From Comamonas sp. B21-038 (GTDB lineage: Bacteria > Pseudomonadota > Gammaproteobacteria > Burkholderiales > Burkholderiaceae_C): DNA of 64,000 nucleotides. Shown here piece by piece: positions 1-10,006 of this stretch. The stretch lies in contig NZ_CP092462.1 of NCBI RefSeq assembly GCF_022387135.1, positions 4,092,001 through 4,156,000 of the forward strand, read 5' to 3'. The notes under the pieces are model-generated. The model worked only from the letters and a program-made list of their open reading frames with translations. It had not been told where the DNA came from and did no database searches. The position numbers and the translations under genes are program-made. The stretch's first letter is position 1. Each line of letters starts with the position of its first letter.

Positions 1-1132
1 CCAGGGAGGCGATATCGAGCGACTGGGCACTGGCCTCGGTCTCGCTGGGCTGCTTGCCCTGCGCATAGACGTGGTTGATGCGGGCGCTGCCGCCGGGCCA
101 TTGCTCGCCGTTGGCCGATTCAACCGCCAGGTTCTCCGTCAGCAAGCGAAAGCCGCTGTCATCGGCAGCGCCGCCGATGCGGCCCTGCACCGAGCGCAGC
201 AGCAGCACCGAGCCCTGCGCCGCTTTGTCATCACCGGCAGCGGCGGCTGGGCGGCGCACGCCCACATCGCGCAAGGCGACATCGGCGGTGCCGTTCGCAA
301 GCTTGCCACGCGTCACATCCAGCCACAGCCTTGCCGAGCCCTGGCCCTGCTGCAGACCCACCGCAGGCGGCAGATAGGGCGCCATCGCCGCAGCATTGAG
401 CTGGAGCGCTTCGAGATAGACCTGACCGCTCCAGTGCTTCCAGTTGCCGTCGTGCAGCGCCCACAGCGGCTGGTGCATGCGGCCGCGCAGCTCCAGCGTA
501 TCCCCCCAGTCTTCGGGAGGGCGCACGCGCAATTGCCATTCGTGGCGCAGGCCCGGGTTGCGCAGCAGCAGATGCACATCGCTGAAAGTGACGGGGGGCA
601 GGCCGCGCAGCTGGTCATCCCAGACGATGCTGCCGCCTTGCAGCAGCACCTCGCGCTGGCGGAACAACCAGTCGCCAGCACTGCCGCTGTTGCTGTCCTG
701 TGAGGTATCGACCAGCACGCCGGCCACGCGCACACTGCCATCGGCAGCGCGTTGCACCGTCAGCTGCGGCGCGTCGATGACGATCTGCTCGGTCCGCAGC
801 CGCAGCAGCGACGGCACCGACAAGGCCACCTTGATCGTATCCAGGGTAAACCCTGTGGATCCATCGGGCTGCTCGATGCGCAGCCCTTTGACCGCGATCG
901 CCGGCACCAGGCTGTTATGGCCTTCGGCCTGCAGACGGTCAATGCGCACCGGCACGCCGAGCGCCTGCGACAGCCGAGATTCCACTTGCGGGCGAAAGTC
1001 ATTGATACGGGGCACAATCCACCAATGCAGCGCCGCCACGGCCAGAGCCAGCAGCAGCGCCAAGCCCAGCAATAAGCCCACAGACCATTGCACCAGCTTG
1101 GCAGCGAGCTTGAGCAATCGGGGCGCGCGCAC
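1..1132 (-). CDS. yhdP: YhdP family AsmA-like envelope protein, N-terminal part
   Basis: The gene runs off the left edge, so only about the first 377 residues are present. A hydrophobic segment at roughly residues 8-27 is followed by AsmA-like periplasmic sequence (motif RINDFRPQVESRLSQALG, then a long beta-rich stretch). YhdP-type proteins are inner-membrane-anchored bridges implicated in phospholipid transport to the outer membrane. It is divergent from glnE. No ATG fits: the GTG at 1132 and a TTG at 1138 lie just upstream of the membrane segment, with a stop in frame further upstream and no clear ribosome binding site. Family call from sequence character and the common yhdP/glnE neighbourhood in Burkholderiales; start uncertain. 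Confidence 0.75.
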   Translation of the reverse strand, partial: MRAPRLLKLAAKLVQWSVGLLLGLALLLALAVAALHWWIVPRINDFRPQVESRLSQALGVPVRIDRLQAEGHNSLVPAIAVKGLRIEQPDGSTGFTLDTIKVALSVPSLLRLRTEQIVIDAPQLTVQRAADGSVRVAGVLVDTSQDSNSGSAGDWLFRQREVLLQGGSIVWDDQLRGLPPVTFSDVHLLLRNPGLRHEWQLRVRPPEDWGDTLELRGRMHQPLWALHDGNWKHWSGQVYLEALQLNAAAMAPYLPPAVGLQQGQGSARLWLDVTRGKLANGTADVALRDVGVRRPAAAAGDDKAAQGSVLLLRSVQGRIGGAADDSGFRLLTENLAVESANGEQWPGGSARINHVYAQGKQPSETEASAQSLDIASL

Positions 1133-1253
1133 AGTCAATCGAGTCCAATCAGTTAGGGGAAAGCGAAATTATGACCCGCGGCAAGTCCCTCGCTCGCGTC
1201 GCATATGTGAGCATTTGAACAGTTCTGCCGCAGGACATTGTCGATAAAGCGCT

Positions 1254-3989
1254 ATGGCACACACGGATATCACGCCCCCGCAGGCCAGCCTGCCTCTGTC
1301 TGAGCATTCGCGCTTCATCCAGCGCCTGCACCGCCGCTACGAGGGTTTGCTGGATCTGCTGCCCAGTGGTGCCCCCAGCCATGCAACGATGGCCCCCACC
1401 TTGGCGGCGCTGCAGGCCCAGGGGTATGCGCTGGGCGCTGCGCTGCGCATTCTTCGGCAGCTGGTCATGGAGCGGCTGGTGCATCTTGACTGCGACGCGC
1501 AGGCTGATCTGCAGACCATCACGCAAGGGGTGACCGAGCTGGCCGAGCTGGCACTGGACGCCGCCTGCACCGCAGCACGCGCAGAGCTTGACGGCCGCCA
1601 TGGCGCACCGCGCGACGCCGAGGGCAACCCGGTGCAACTGTGGGTGATCGGCATGGGCAAACTGGGCGCGCGCGAGCTCAATGTGTCCAGCGACATCGAC
1701 CTGATCTATATCTATGAGCAAGAAGGCGAGACCCAGGGCCAGCCCGATGGCCGGGGCAAGATCAGCAACCATGAGTACTTCATCCGTGCGGTCAAGCTGA
1801 TCTACCAGCTGATTGGAGAGACCACCGAACACGGGTTCGTGTTCCGCGTCGATCTGATGCTGCGGCCCAATGGCAACTCGGGCCCGGCCGCCATCTCGGT
1901 GGCAGCGCTGGAGGACTACCTGCAGACCCATGGCCGCGAATGGGAGCGCTTTGCCTGGCTCAAGAGCCGCATCGTGGCACCGCTGGCCGATATCCGCACC
2001 CCCAATGTGCAGGCGCTGCGCGGCGCGGTGCTGCCCTTTGTGTTTCGTCGCTACCTGGATTACGCCGTGTTCGACTCGCTACGCAGCCTGCACCGCCAGA
2101 TCCGCGAGCATGCGGCCAAGCGCAGCGCGGGCCATCCCGAGCGCGCCAACGACGTCAAGCTCTCGCGTGGCGGCATCCGCGAGATCGAATTCATCGTGCA
2201 ACTGCTGCAGGTGGTGCGGGGCGGCCAGTTCCCCGAGCTGCGCTGCCGTGCCACCCTGGAGGCATTGCAGCGGCTCGAGCGCGCCAGCCTGATGGCACCC
2301 GAGACAGCGCAGGCGCTGGCCGATGCCTATGTTTTCCTGCGCAAGGTGGAGCACCGCATCCAGTACCTGGACGACCAGCAGACCCATGTGCTGCCGACCC
2401 GCGATGACGACCTGCGGTGGATGGCGCAGACCCTGGGCTATGACGACGAGTGCCGCTTTCTGCACCAGCTCGATGCCCACCGCGAGCTGGTCGCCCAGGA
2501 GTTTGACAAGCTGCTGGGCGGCAACGAGGCCTGCAAGAGCGGCCAGTGCGGCGGCGCCAAGGGCGCAGCGGCCAGCGCCCCGGAGCTGGAAACGGTGCTG
2601 CCCAGGCTGCCCGAGGCGGTGCGCGATCGCGTGCTGCAGTGGCAGCGCAACCCCCGCTACAGCTACTTGAGCGATGCCGGCCGAGGCCGCCTGGTCTTGC
2701 TGCTGCAGCGCACCGCCCAGTGGTTGGGCCAGGGCCAGGTGAGCGAGATCGCCGCAGTGCGGCTGGCCGACTGGATGGAATCACTGCTGCGCCGCGAAAG
2801 CTATCTGGCGATGCTGCAGGAACGCCCGGCCGTGCACGAGAAGCTGATGCACATGCTGGGCGCCGCCAAATGGCCTGCCCGCTACATGCTGCAGCATCCC
2901 GGCGTGATCGACGAGCTGGCCAGCGATGCGCTGATGCATGAGCGCTTCAATCCGCAGGAGTTCGAAGCGGATCTGGAGCGGCGCCGCGCCGCGCTGCAAT
3001 CGACTGCCGAAGATGACGACGAAAACCTGCTGAACCTGCTGCGCCGCGCCCACCATGCCGAGACCTTCCGCACCCTGGCGCGCGACATCGAGCAGCAGAT
3101 CACCGTCGAGCAGGTGGCCGATGACCTCTCGGCACTGGCTGACGCCGTGCTGCGCGTGACGACCCGCTGGTGCTGGGGCCGGCTCAAGAGCGCCCACCGC
3201 GAAGAGCCGCAGTTCGGCATCATCGGCTACGGCAAGCTTGGCGGCAAAGAGCTGGGCTACGGCAGCGATCTGGACATCGTGTTTGTGTTCGATGACGATG
3301 ACGAACGCGCACCCGAGGTCTACTCGGCTTTCGTGCGCAAGCTGATCAGCTGGCTCACCGTCAAGACCGGCGAGGGCGATCTGTTCGAGATCGACACCGC
3401 GCTGCGCCCCAACGGCAACTCCGGCTTGCTGGTCACCAGCTTTGAGTCCTACGCCAACTACCAGCAGCAGCGCGGCAGCAACACCGCCTGGACCTGGGAG
3501 CACCAGGCGATGACCCGCGCCCGCTTTGTGATGGGCAGTGCAGAGCTGGCAGCGCGCTTTGACGCGGTGCGCGAGGCAGTGATCACCGCGCCCCGGGATG
3601 CGGTGGCGCTGGGCAGTGAAATCGCGACGATGCGTGAGCGCGTGCGCAGCGCCCACAAGGTGCCGGCGGGCCTGTTCGATGTCAAGCACAGTGTCGGCGG
3701 CATGATGGATGTGGAATTTGTCGTGCAGTACCTGGTTTTGCTGCATTCCGCTTGCAATCCCCAATTGCGGCCCAACTTGGGGAACATCAGTCTGCTGCGC
3801 CGCGCCGAAAACGCAGGCCTGCTGCCTGCCGGTATGGGCGAGGCGGCGGCCAATGCCTACCGCGCACTGCGGCGTGTGCAGCATCTGGCCCGCTTGAACG
3901 AGGCGCCCACCCAGGTGCCGGAGACTGCCTTGCTGGAGGAACAACAGACGGTAAGAACGCTGTGGAAGGCGGTGTTGCAGAGCACATAA
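1254..3989 (+). CDS. glnE: Bifunctional glutamine synthetase adenylyltransferase/deadenylylase
   Basis: The 911-residue protein has the duplicated nucleotidyltransferase architecture of GlnE, close to the usual 930-950 residues. The N-terminal (deadenylylating) half carries GMGKLGARELN followed by SSDIDLIYIYE with metal-binding D147 and D149. The C-terminal (adenylylating) half carries GYGKLGGKELGYGSDLDIVF with D672 and D674. It adds or removes AMP on glutamine synthetase in response to PII protein, tuning nitrogen assimilation in the cytoplasm. It starts at an ATG 121 bp from the divergent yhdP start. Downstream lies a long untranslated stretch with strong inverted repeats. Confidence 0.97.
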   Translation: MAHTDITPPQASLPLSEHSRFIQRLHRRYEGLLDLLPSGAPSHATMAPTLAALQAQGYALGAALRILRQLVMERLVHLDCDAQADLQTITQGVTELAELALDAACTAARAELDGRHGAPRDAEGNPVQLWVIGMGKLGARELNVSSDIDLIYIYEQEGETQGQPDGRGKISNHEYFIRAVKLIYQLIGETTEHGFVFRVDLMLRPNGNSGPAAISVAALEDYLQTHGREWERFAWLKSRIVAPLADIRTPNVQALRGAVLPFVFRRYLDYAVFDSLRSLHRQIREHAAKRSAGHPERANDVKLSRGGIREIEFIVQLLQVVRGGQFPELRCRATLEALQRLERASLMAPETAQALADAYVFLRKVEHRIQYLDDQQTHVLPTRDDDLRWMAQTLGYDDECRFLHQLDAHRELVAQEFDKLLGGNEACKSGQCGGAKGAAASAPELETVLPRLPEAVRDRVLQWQRNPRYSYLSDAGRGRLVLLLQRTAQWLGQGQVSEIAAVRLADWMESLLRRESYLAMLQERPAVHEKLMHMLGAAKWPARYMLQHPGVIDELASDALMHERFNPQEFEADLERRRAALQSTAEDDDENLLNLLRRAHHAETFRTLARDIEQQITVEQVADDLSALADAVLRVTTRWCWGRLKSAHREEPQFGIIGYGKLGGKELGYGSDLDIVFVFDDDDERAPEVYSAFVRKLISWLTVKTGEGDLFEIDTALRPNGNSGLLVTSFESYANYQQQRGSNTAWTWEHQAMTRARFVMGSAELAARFDAVREAVITAPRDAVALGSEIATMRERVRSAHKVPAGLFDVKHSVGGMMDVEFVVQYLVLLHSACNPQLRPNLGNISLLRRAENAGLLPAGMGEAAANAYRALRRVQHLARLNEAPTQVPETALLEEQQTVRTLWKAVLQST

Positions 3990-4035
3990 ACCCTGTAGAA
4001 AGGCTGATGGAACTCGGGTTTTCATAAGGGTTTAT
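3986..4035 (+). other. Inverted repeat at the glnE stop codon
   Basis: ATAAACCCT (3986-3994) is exactly complementary to AGGGTTTAT (4027-4035), giving a 9-bp stem with a 32-nt loop that contains the glnE stop codon. No T-run follows, so it is not a standard intrinsic terminator. It may protect the 3' end of the glnE message; that role is inferred. Confidence 0.4.
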
Positions 4036-4191
4036 ACTGTGACGCTGCCATTCGCTAGCATTCACTTACGTGCAAGCGCCACCAAAACAATGCACTATCA
4101 GACCTCAGGCAGCGATTAATTCGACAAATGATAACAGAAAGAAACAAATTATTTATTTGTTTACAATACATTTAGCATCAGCGCTGGAAAC

Positions 4192-4360
4192 TTAAACCGG
4201 CGATCCATCTCTGTACTGAGGGAAAGCGATAGGCATAGTTTTTCATACCGGTTTTAATGTTGCGAAGTCTTTCAGGCCCTAACGGCATGACTGCAAACCT
4301 GAAGTGCTTCTCCTCCCTCCCTCTCTATCATTCACTTCGGGACGCTTCGCAACTTTTTTT
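4192..4360 (+). ncRNA. Candidate structured small RNA downstream of glnE
   Basis: Two nested inverted repeats follow each other with no credible coding frame. Hairpin 1 pairs TTAAACCGG (4192-4200) with CCGGTTTTAA (4248-4257). Hairpin 2 pairs GTTGCGAAG (4259-4267) with CTTCGCAAC (4345-4353) and is followed at once by seven Ts (4354-4360), like an intrinsic terminator. Inside it, TTCAGG/CCTGAA and GAAGTG/CACTTC can form further helices, leaving the pyrimidine run CTTCTCCTCCCTCCCTCTCT (4307-4326) unpaired. That run is complementary to Shine-Dalgarno sequence. A TACAAT at 4162-4167 could be a -10 element, but no good -35 is seen. I do not recognise a known family; it could also be a long glnE 3' UTR. 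Confidence 0.45.
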
Positions 4361-4367
4361 ATACCCA

Positions 4368-4398
4368 GGCCCAGTCCTCAACGGCTGGGCCTTTTTTT
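4368..4398 (+). terminator. Rho-independent terminator
   Basis: GGCCCAG (4368-4374) pairs with CTGGGCC (4385-4391) across a 10-nt loop, followed by seven Ts. It lies 8 nt after the T-run of the candidate RNA, so the two make a tandem terminator for rightward transcription. Confidence 0.85.
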
Positions 4399-4530
4399 GG
4401 CTGCGCGCTGCCAGCCACCATCTGCAGGCCCGGAGAATATTCAGCAATAGGTTGCCGGACCGCCGCCAAACGGGCGGGCGCGGTCCGGGCAAGCCGGCAT
4501 GCAGAGCATTGCGCAGAGAAGCGCTGTGGA

Positions 4531-5154
4531 TCAGCCCTGGGGCTGGGTCGCCGCAAAGCTGGGCCGGGCCTCCAGGCGATCGAGCAGCTGGGCCAACTGG
4601 GGGTAGCGGCCTGCCCAGTCCAGCTCCGGGAAGCGGAACCGCAACCATGCCAGGCAGCAACCGACGGCAATGTCGGCCAGGCTGATATGTATGCCGTTGC
4701 CGGCAAAATAGGTCTTCTCGCCCAAGCCCAGGCTCATCGCGTCCAGCCCGGCCCAGACTTTGCCCAGTTGGCGCTCCACCCAGGCGGGGCTGCGCTGCAG
4801 TTCGGTGCGGCCCGAAAAGGCATATTCCATACGGGCCAGCACGGCGGCATCGAGCACGCCATCGGCCATCGCCTCCCAGCTGCGCACTTCAGCGCGCTCG
4901 CGGCCCAGGCTGGGAATCAGACGGCCAACGGGGGACAGGGTATCGAGGTACTCGACGATCACGCGCGAATCCACCAGCGCCGAGCCATCGTCGAGCACCA
5001 GGCAAGGCACCTTGCCCAGTGGGTTGACCAGGGCAATCGTCGCCCTGTCGCCCCAGACATCCACCGTCTCCAGACGGTAATCGAGTTTTTTCTCGGCCAG
5101 TACCACGCGCACCTTGCGCACGAATGGGCTGGTCAGACTTCCTAGCAATTTCAT
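4531..5154 (-). CDS. Glutathione S-transferase family protein
   Basis: The 207-residue protein begins MKLLGSLTSPFVRKVR, the thioredoxin-like N-terminal fold of GSTs, with the cis-proline region GKVPCLVLDDG (about residues 51-61) and the conserved SRVIVEYLD stretch that binds the gamma-glutamyl part of glutathione. A helical C-terminal domain follows. Such proteins conjugate glutathione to electrophiles or reduce disulfides in the cytoplasm; the substrate cannot be read from sequence. The start at 5154 is chosen because GSTs of this type start directly at MKL; an ATG 15 bp upstream is possible. Divergent from purB. Confidence 0.88.
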   Translation of the reverse strand: MKLLGSLTSPFVRKVRVVLAEKKLDYRLETVDVWGDRATIALVNPLGKVPCLVLDDGSALVDSRVIVEYLDTLSPVGRLIPSLGRERAEVRSWEAMADGVLDAAVLARMEYAFSGRTELQRSPAWVERQLGKVWAGLDAMSLGLGEKTYFAGNGIHISLADIAVGCCLAWLRFRFPELDWAGRYPQLAQLLDRLEARPSFAATQPQG

Positions 5155-5299
5155 AGCAGTAAAACCCATGCTGGTGGTGTCCGTTCGGTCACCAGGTGAC
5201 CTCCAGCCGGCAGACGGCGAGGAGGGCCTTGCGGGTATCCGCACCCGCAGATTGTAAATAGGCAAATCCAGACTGTAGATGCGGCAAACGCCCCGCTTC

Positions 5300-6693
<1,394 letters not shown>

Positions 6694-6828
6694 GCCCGTG
6701 CGCCCCCAGAGGCCAGGTACACGCTGGCCTCTTGCCTTTTCTCTCACCGCCCGGCGGACTGCAATGCGACCGCCCGGGCGCGCCGGATTCACCCCCGAAG
6801 CCCAGGCTTCGTCACCAGACCCTGCCCC

Positions 6829-7389
6829 ATGGCTATCAAATCCACGATCTACAAGGCCAATCTGTCGATTGCCGATATCGACCACAACTACTACGCCGAC
6901 CACAACCTGACCCTGGCGCGCCACCCCAGCGAAACCGACGAGCGCATGATGGTGCGCCTGGTGGCGCTGGCCCTGAACGCGCACCAGCTGCAGGACCTGT
7001 GCAACGGCGACGGCACGCTGGGCTTTGGCGCCGGCCTGTCCGACCCGGACAACCCCGATGTGCACCTGACCGATTTCACCGGCGCCAAGCGCATCTGGAT
7101 CGAAGTGGGCCAGCCCGAAGAAAAGCCGATCACCAAGGCCTGCAACAAGTCGGACCATATGCTGGTCTACTGCTTCAACCATGCGGCCGAGATCTGGTGG
7201 AAGGGCCTGGAAGGCAAGCTCGCGCGCCAGGAAAAGCTCGAAGTGTTCCGCCTGCCGACGGAGGTGTCGCAATCGCTAGCCGACCTGGCCGAGCGCAGCA
7301 TGCAGCTGCAGGCCACCATCCAGGAAGGCCAGCTGACCTTGTCCAGCGACAAGGGCACCGTCTTTGTAGAACCTATTCGCTGGAAGTGA
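6829..7389 (+). CDS. yaeQ: YaeQ family protein
   Basis: The 186-residue protein matches YaeQ in length and in its hallmark stretches: IYKANLSIADIDHNYYADH near the N-terminus, RHPSETDERMMVRLVALA, and IWIEVGQPEEKPITKAC. YaeQ folds like a PD-(D/E)XK nuclease variant, and the conserved D/E and K residues of that core are present (WIEVG..). Its cellular role is unsettled. Its 3' end overlaps by 17 bp the convergent DUF1289 gene. Confidence 0.92.
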   Translation: MAIKSTIYKANLSIADIDHNYYADHNLTLARHPSETDERMMVRLVALALNAHQLQDLCNGDGTLGFGAGLSDPDNPDVHLTDFTGAKRIWIEVGQPEEKPITKACNKSDHMLVYCFNHAAEIWWKGLEGKLARQEKLEVFRLPTEVSQSLADLAERSMQLQATIQEGQLTLSSDKGTVFVEPIRWK

Positions 7390-7801
7390 TGCCGCCTGCG
7401 GAACGCGCACGTTCCGCATAGCGGTTGAAGCGCCAGGCCGTGCCCTGCGCGGTGATGCGCCGCCACACCGCCCGCTTTTGCACAGGCGTGTAGGCCAGCC
7501 AGTGCTGCACCTCGTCGAAGCTGCGGCCGCAGCCCGTGCAGACCTCATCGCCCTGGCTGGTGGAGCAGATGGCGATGCAGGGCGTGTCCGGGGTGGTCTC
7601 CCACCAATCCAGCCAGGCCCGCATCGCGGCATCCCCCAGCTCGCGGGCCTCCACCGCATCCTGGCGCTGGTAGACCATCCGCGCATACACCTCGGCCAGC
7701 GCAGCAACCTGGGGTGACAGCGACGCACCCGGGCCACTGGGCGCGCGCTGGCGCCAGTGGTTGATGGCCGCTTCCAGATCAGTCAGGTGGATGGATTCCA
7801 T
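7373..7801 (-). CDS. DUF3717-DUF1289 two-domain protein
   Basis: The 142-residue protein joins a DUF3717-like N-terminus (LTDLEAAINHWRQRAP at residues 6-21, then a helical region) to a DUF1289 domain. The latter has four cysteines at residues 75, 79, 88 and 91 in TPCIAICSTSQ...CTGCGRSFDEV, typical of a small metal-binding (iron-sulfur or zinc) module. The role is unknown; DUF1289 proteins are widespread in proteobacteria. The ATG overlaps an ATAGCT motif. The convergent overlap with yaeQ makes mutual interference possible. Confidence 0.8.
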   Translation of the reverse strand: MESIHLTDLEAAINHWRQRAPSGPGASLSPQVAALAEVYARMVYQRQDAVEARELGDAAMRAWLDWWETTPDTPCIAICSTSQGDEVCTGCGRSFDEVQHWLAYTPVQKRAVWRRITAQGTAWRFNRYAERARSAGGITSSE

Positions 7802-7980
7802 AGCTGCGGGGATGATAGCTCTGCAGCAACCAAATCACCAAACGCCAGCCCGCATCCACTTGTTCACAGCTTGTTATCCACAGGTGTGGGCAAACACAAA
7901 CATGCGGGAATACTCTGTGCGCTGGCCCGGTCTTTGTCACCCCAAAGCGCCGTGTTTGTGTTCCAATACGCGCTGACGAA

Positions 7981-8151
7981 GGGGAGTAGCTCCCGTCGAT
8001 GCCTTGCCTGCGGCAAGCGCAGCGACATGTAATGCGTCGTCAGTACGAAGCCTCACGGCTTCCGGCGCGTTAGGTTCATGGCCCACATGATCTGAGCAAG
8101 ACCTTTGAAAACCATGGTGCCGCACCACAGGTCTTTCGAAGCTACTGCCCC
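7981..8151 (+). promoter_or_regulatory. yybP-ykoY manganese riboswitch
   Basis: The element starts GGGGAGTAGC (7981-7990), which pairs with GCTACTGCCCC (8141-8151) to close the junction. Conserved parts follow in the expected order: GTCGTCAGTACG (8036-8047), GGTTCATGGCCC around 8073-8084, GAGCAAGACCTTTG (8094-8107) and ACAGGTCTTTCG (8127-8138). These match the yybP-ykoY class, which binds Mn2+ (and is also pH-responsive in E. coli alx) and often precedes TerC-family exporters, as here. No T-run hairpin is seen before the start codon, so control may be translational or Rho-dependent. Confidence 0.88.
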
Positions 8152-8271
8152 GGCTGTTGGCCATTTCTAGCGTCAACGCCGAACCACGTCGCCTCCCTGA
8201 CTTGTAACGACACCCTACTGGCTGGTCTGTGCATGGTGCATGGGCCGCTTTTTCAAAAATTAGGTGCTTAC

Positions 8272-9015
8272 ATGGACTTGGATTTTCTGACGCACGCGCC
8301 CTTCTGGATTGCACTGGGCCAAATCATCATCATCGACATCCTGCTCGGCGGGGACAACGCGGTGGTGATTGCACTGGCTTGCCGCAAGCTGCCCCCTGAC
8401 CTGCGCCGCAAAGGCATCATCTTCGGTACCGCTGGCGCGATCATCTTGCGCGTCATCCTGATCGCGTTCGCGATGTTCCTGCTGGCCCTGCCGTTCCTGA
8501 AGTTTGTCGGCGCCATCCTGCTGTTCTGGATCGGCATCAAGCTGCTGGTGCCTGAAGACGAAGACCACGGCAACATCCAGGGCAGCGACCGCCTGTTTGC
8601 CGCCATCAAGACCATCATCGTTGCCGACCTGGTGATGAGCGTGGACAACGTGATCGCCATTGCCGGCGCCGCACAGAACGCCGGTGACGAGCACCACATG
8701 CTGCTCATCATCCTGGGCCTGCTGATCTCGATCCCAATCATCGTCTGGGGCAGCCAGCTGGTCATCAAGCTGATGGAGCGCTTCCCGATGGTCATCACCG
8801 CCGGCGGCATGCTGCTGGGCTGGATTGCAGGTGGCATGCTGGTGTCCGACCCCGTGTTTGCCAACCCTGACAAGTGGACCTGGATGTTCAAGATCGACCA
8901 GAGCAAGACGCTGCACTATGCAGCCGCTGCCGCTGGCGCACTGATCGTGCTGGTGCTGGGCAAATGGCTGGCCGGCAAAAAAGCCAAGGAACTCCCGGCG
9001 GCCAACGTACACTAA
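8272..9015 (+). CDS. TerC family manganese exporter, riboswitch-controlled
   Basis: The 247-residue membrane protein has about seven transmembrane segments and the TerC hallmarks GGDNAVVIALACRKLP (segment 2) and MSVDNVIAIAG (about residue 125), whose aspartates sit in the membrane and are needed for metal transport. Homologues such as Alx and YkoY/MeeF export Mn2+ or supply it to secreted enzymes. The start at 8272 has AGGTG about 8 bp upstream; an in-frame earlier codon lies in the riboswitch tail and is unlikely. A paralogue lacking the riboswitch lies at 17078. Confidence 0.92.
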   Translation: MDLDFLTHAPFWIALGQIIIIDILLGGDNAVVIALACRKLPPDLRRKGIIFGTAGAIILRVILIAFAMFLLALPFLKFVGAILLFWIGIKLLVPEDEDHGNIQGSDRLFAAIKTIIVADLVMSVDNVIAIAGAAQNAGDEHHMLLIILGLLISIPIIVWGSQLVIKLMERFPMVITAGGMLLGWIAGGMLVSDPVFANPDKWTWMFKIDQSKTLHYAAAAAGALIVLVLGKWLAGKKAKELPAANVH

Positions 9016-9042
9016 GCCTATACCCGCCCTCTATCACCACCG

Positions 9043-9063
9043 CTGGCAGCCCCGCGCTGCCAG
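9043..9063. other. GC-rich hairpin after terC
   Basis: CTGGCAGC (9043-9050) pairs with GCTGCCAG (9056-9063) over a 5-nt loop. No T-run follows, so termination is not certain. Confidence 0.35.
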
Positions 9064-9082
9064 CCCCACTTAGGCCACTTGG

Positions 9083-9523
9083 ATGAACGTAAAAATAGTC
9101 TTTGTAGATGATGCCGCCTTTGCCCTGCAGCGCTTGAACGAGCGCGCAACCATCAACGACGAGCACTGGGTGCTGGTGGCTTGTGCCCCCAAGATCACCC
9201 GCAGGGCCAGCCGCTGGGGCAATCGCAGCACCCTCGAAAAGTGGCGCAACAAGTGGGCCAAGAACCTGTTTGAGGGCCTGATCCCGCAAAGCACCCAGCT
9301 GCAGCGCGCCCGCGTCTCGACCCATATCTCGGAAGTGAGCGTTCAGCAAATGACCGCCCAACTGCATGCCGAGTACCCCGAGGCCGAAGTGCTGGACTGG
9401 CGCCGCCCCAAGGCCATCTCCGAGCCGCCATCGGCCGACTTTGTGCCGCGCCCTGCCAAGCTGGCAGGTTCGCTGCTGGGCATTCTGGGTATCTGTTTCA
9501 GCCTGGTACTCGACGGCGCGTAA
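9083..9523 (+). CDS. Conserved hypothetical protein with C-terminal membrane segment
   Basis: The 146-residue protein is not recognised as any named family. It starts MNVKIVFVDDAAFALQRL, is basic in the middle (ITRRASRWGNRSTLEKWRNK), and ends with one hydrophobic segment at about residues 127-143 that looks like a tail anchor. It sits 67 bp after terC in the same direction and before a strong terminator, so it may be read from the riboswitch transcript. Coding is supported by codon pattern and the terminator position. Function unknown. Confidence 0.7.
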   Translation: MNVKIVFVDDAAFALQRLNERATINDEHWVLVACAPKITRRASRWGNRSTLEKWRNKWAKNLFEGLIPQSTQLQRARVSTHISEVSVQQMTAQLHAEYPEAEVLDWRRPKAISEPPSADFVPRPAKLAGSLLGILGICFSLVLDGA

Positions 9524-9547
9524 GCCATCAGCCGCACCACCCCACAT

Positions 9548-9570
9548 AAAGCGCCTTCGGGCGCTTTTTT
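9548..9570 (+). terminator. Rho-independent terminator
   Basis: AAAGCGCC, a TTCG tetraloop and GGCGCTTTTTT form a classic intrinsic terminator 25 bp after the preceding stop codon. Confidence 0.9.
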
Positions 9571-9649
9571 CATGGCGGGGTTTGCCAAGCCAGCTATCGT
9601 TGGATGCCGGCCTATACACAGCGCGCCTGCCATCCGCTATGCTGGAGCC

Positions 9650-10006
9650 ATGAAACTCATACTCAAATGGCTGCTCTCCGCAGTCGCCCTGCTCTGTGTC
9701 GCCTACCTTTACAGTGGCGTGGAAGTCCGCAGCTTTGGCGCGGCGCTGATTGCAGCGCTGCTGATAGGGCTGTGCAATGCGATAGTGCGGCCCGTGCTGA
9801 TCGTGCTGACCCTACCCGTCACCATCCTGACCTTGGGCCTGTTCATCTTTGTCATCAACGCGCTGATGTTCTGGGCCGCGTCCGGCATCGCAGGCAGCGG
9901 CTTTGTGGTGCATGGCTTTTGGGCAGCGCTGATCGGCTCTGTGCTCTACTCCATCATCAGCCTCGTCATAGAATCACTTACGGGCCGCCTGCTCCTTGGC
10001 AAGTGA
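9650..10006 (+). CDS. Phage holin family (DUF360-type) membrane protein
   Basis: This 118-residue protein has four hydrophobic segments and the family motif NAIVRPVLIVLTLPVTILTL at about residues 44-63, typical of the phage-holin-4-type chromosomal membrane proteins. Despite the name there are no phage genes nearby, so a lysis role is not implied. The start at 9650 follows GGAG at 9644-9647. Its 3' end overlaps by 33 bp the end of the convergent M48 protease gene. Confidence 0.85.
   Translation: MKLILKWLLSAVALLCVAYLYSGVEVRSFGAALIAALLIGLCNAIVRPVLIVLTLPVTILTLGLFIFVINALMFWAASGIAGSGFVVHGFWAALIGSVLYSIISLVIESLTGRLLLGK

Noticed and set aside
4257-4685. An open frame overlapping the candidate RNA after glnE
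   Set aside because: It runs through two terminators and into the 3' end of the GST gene, with no ribosome site and no recognisable family.
8272-9015. Interpreting TerC as a tellurium-resistance determinant
   Set aside because: No other ter genes are nearby, and the yybP-ykoY riboswitch points to manganese.
9650-10006. Holin-family gene considered as a prophage remnant
   Set aside because: No other phage genes, attachment sites or integrase are near; this family is commonly chromosomal in proteobacteria.
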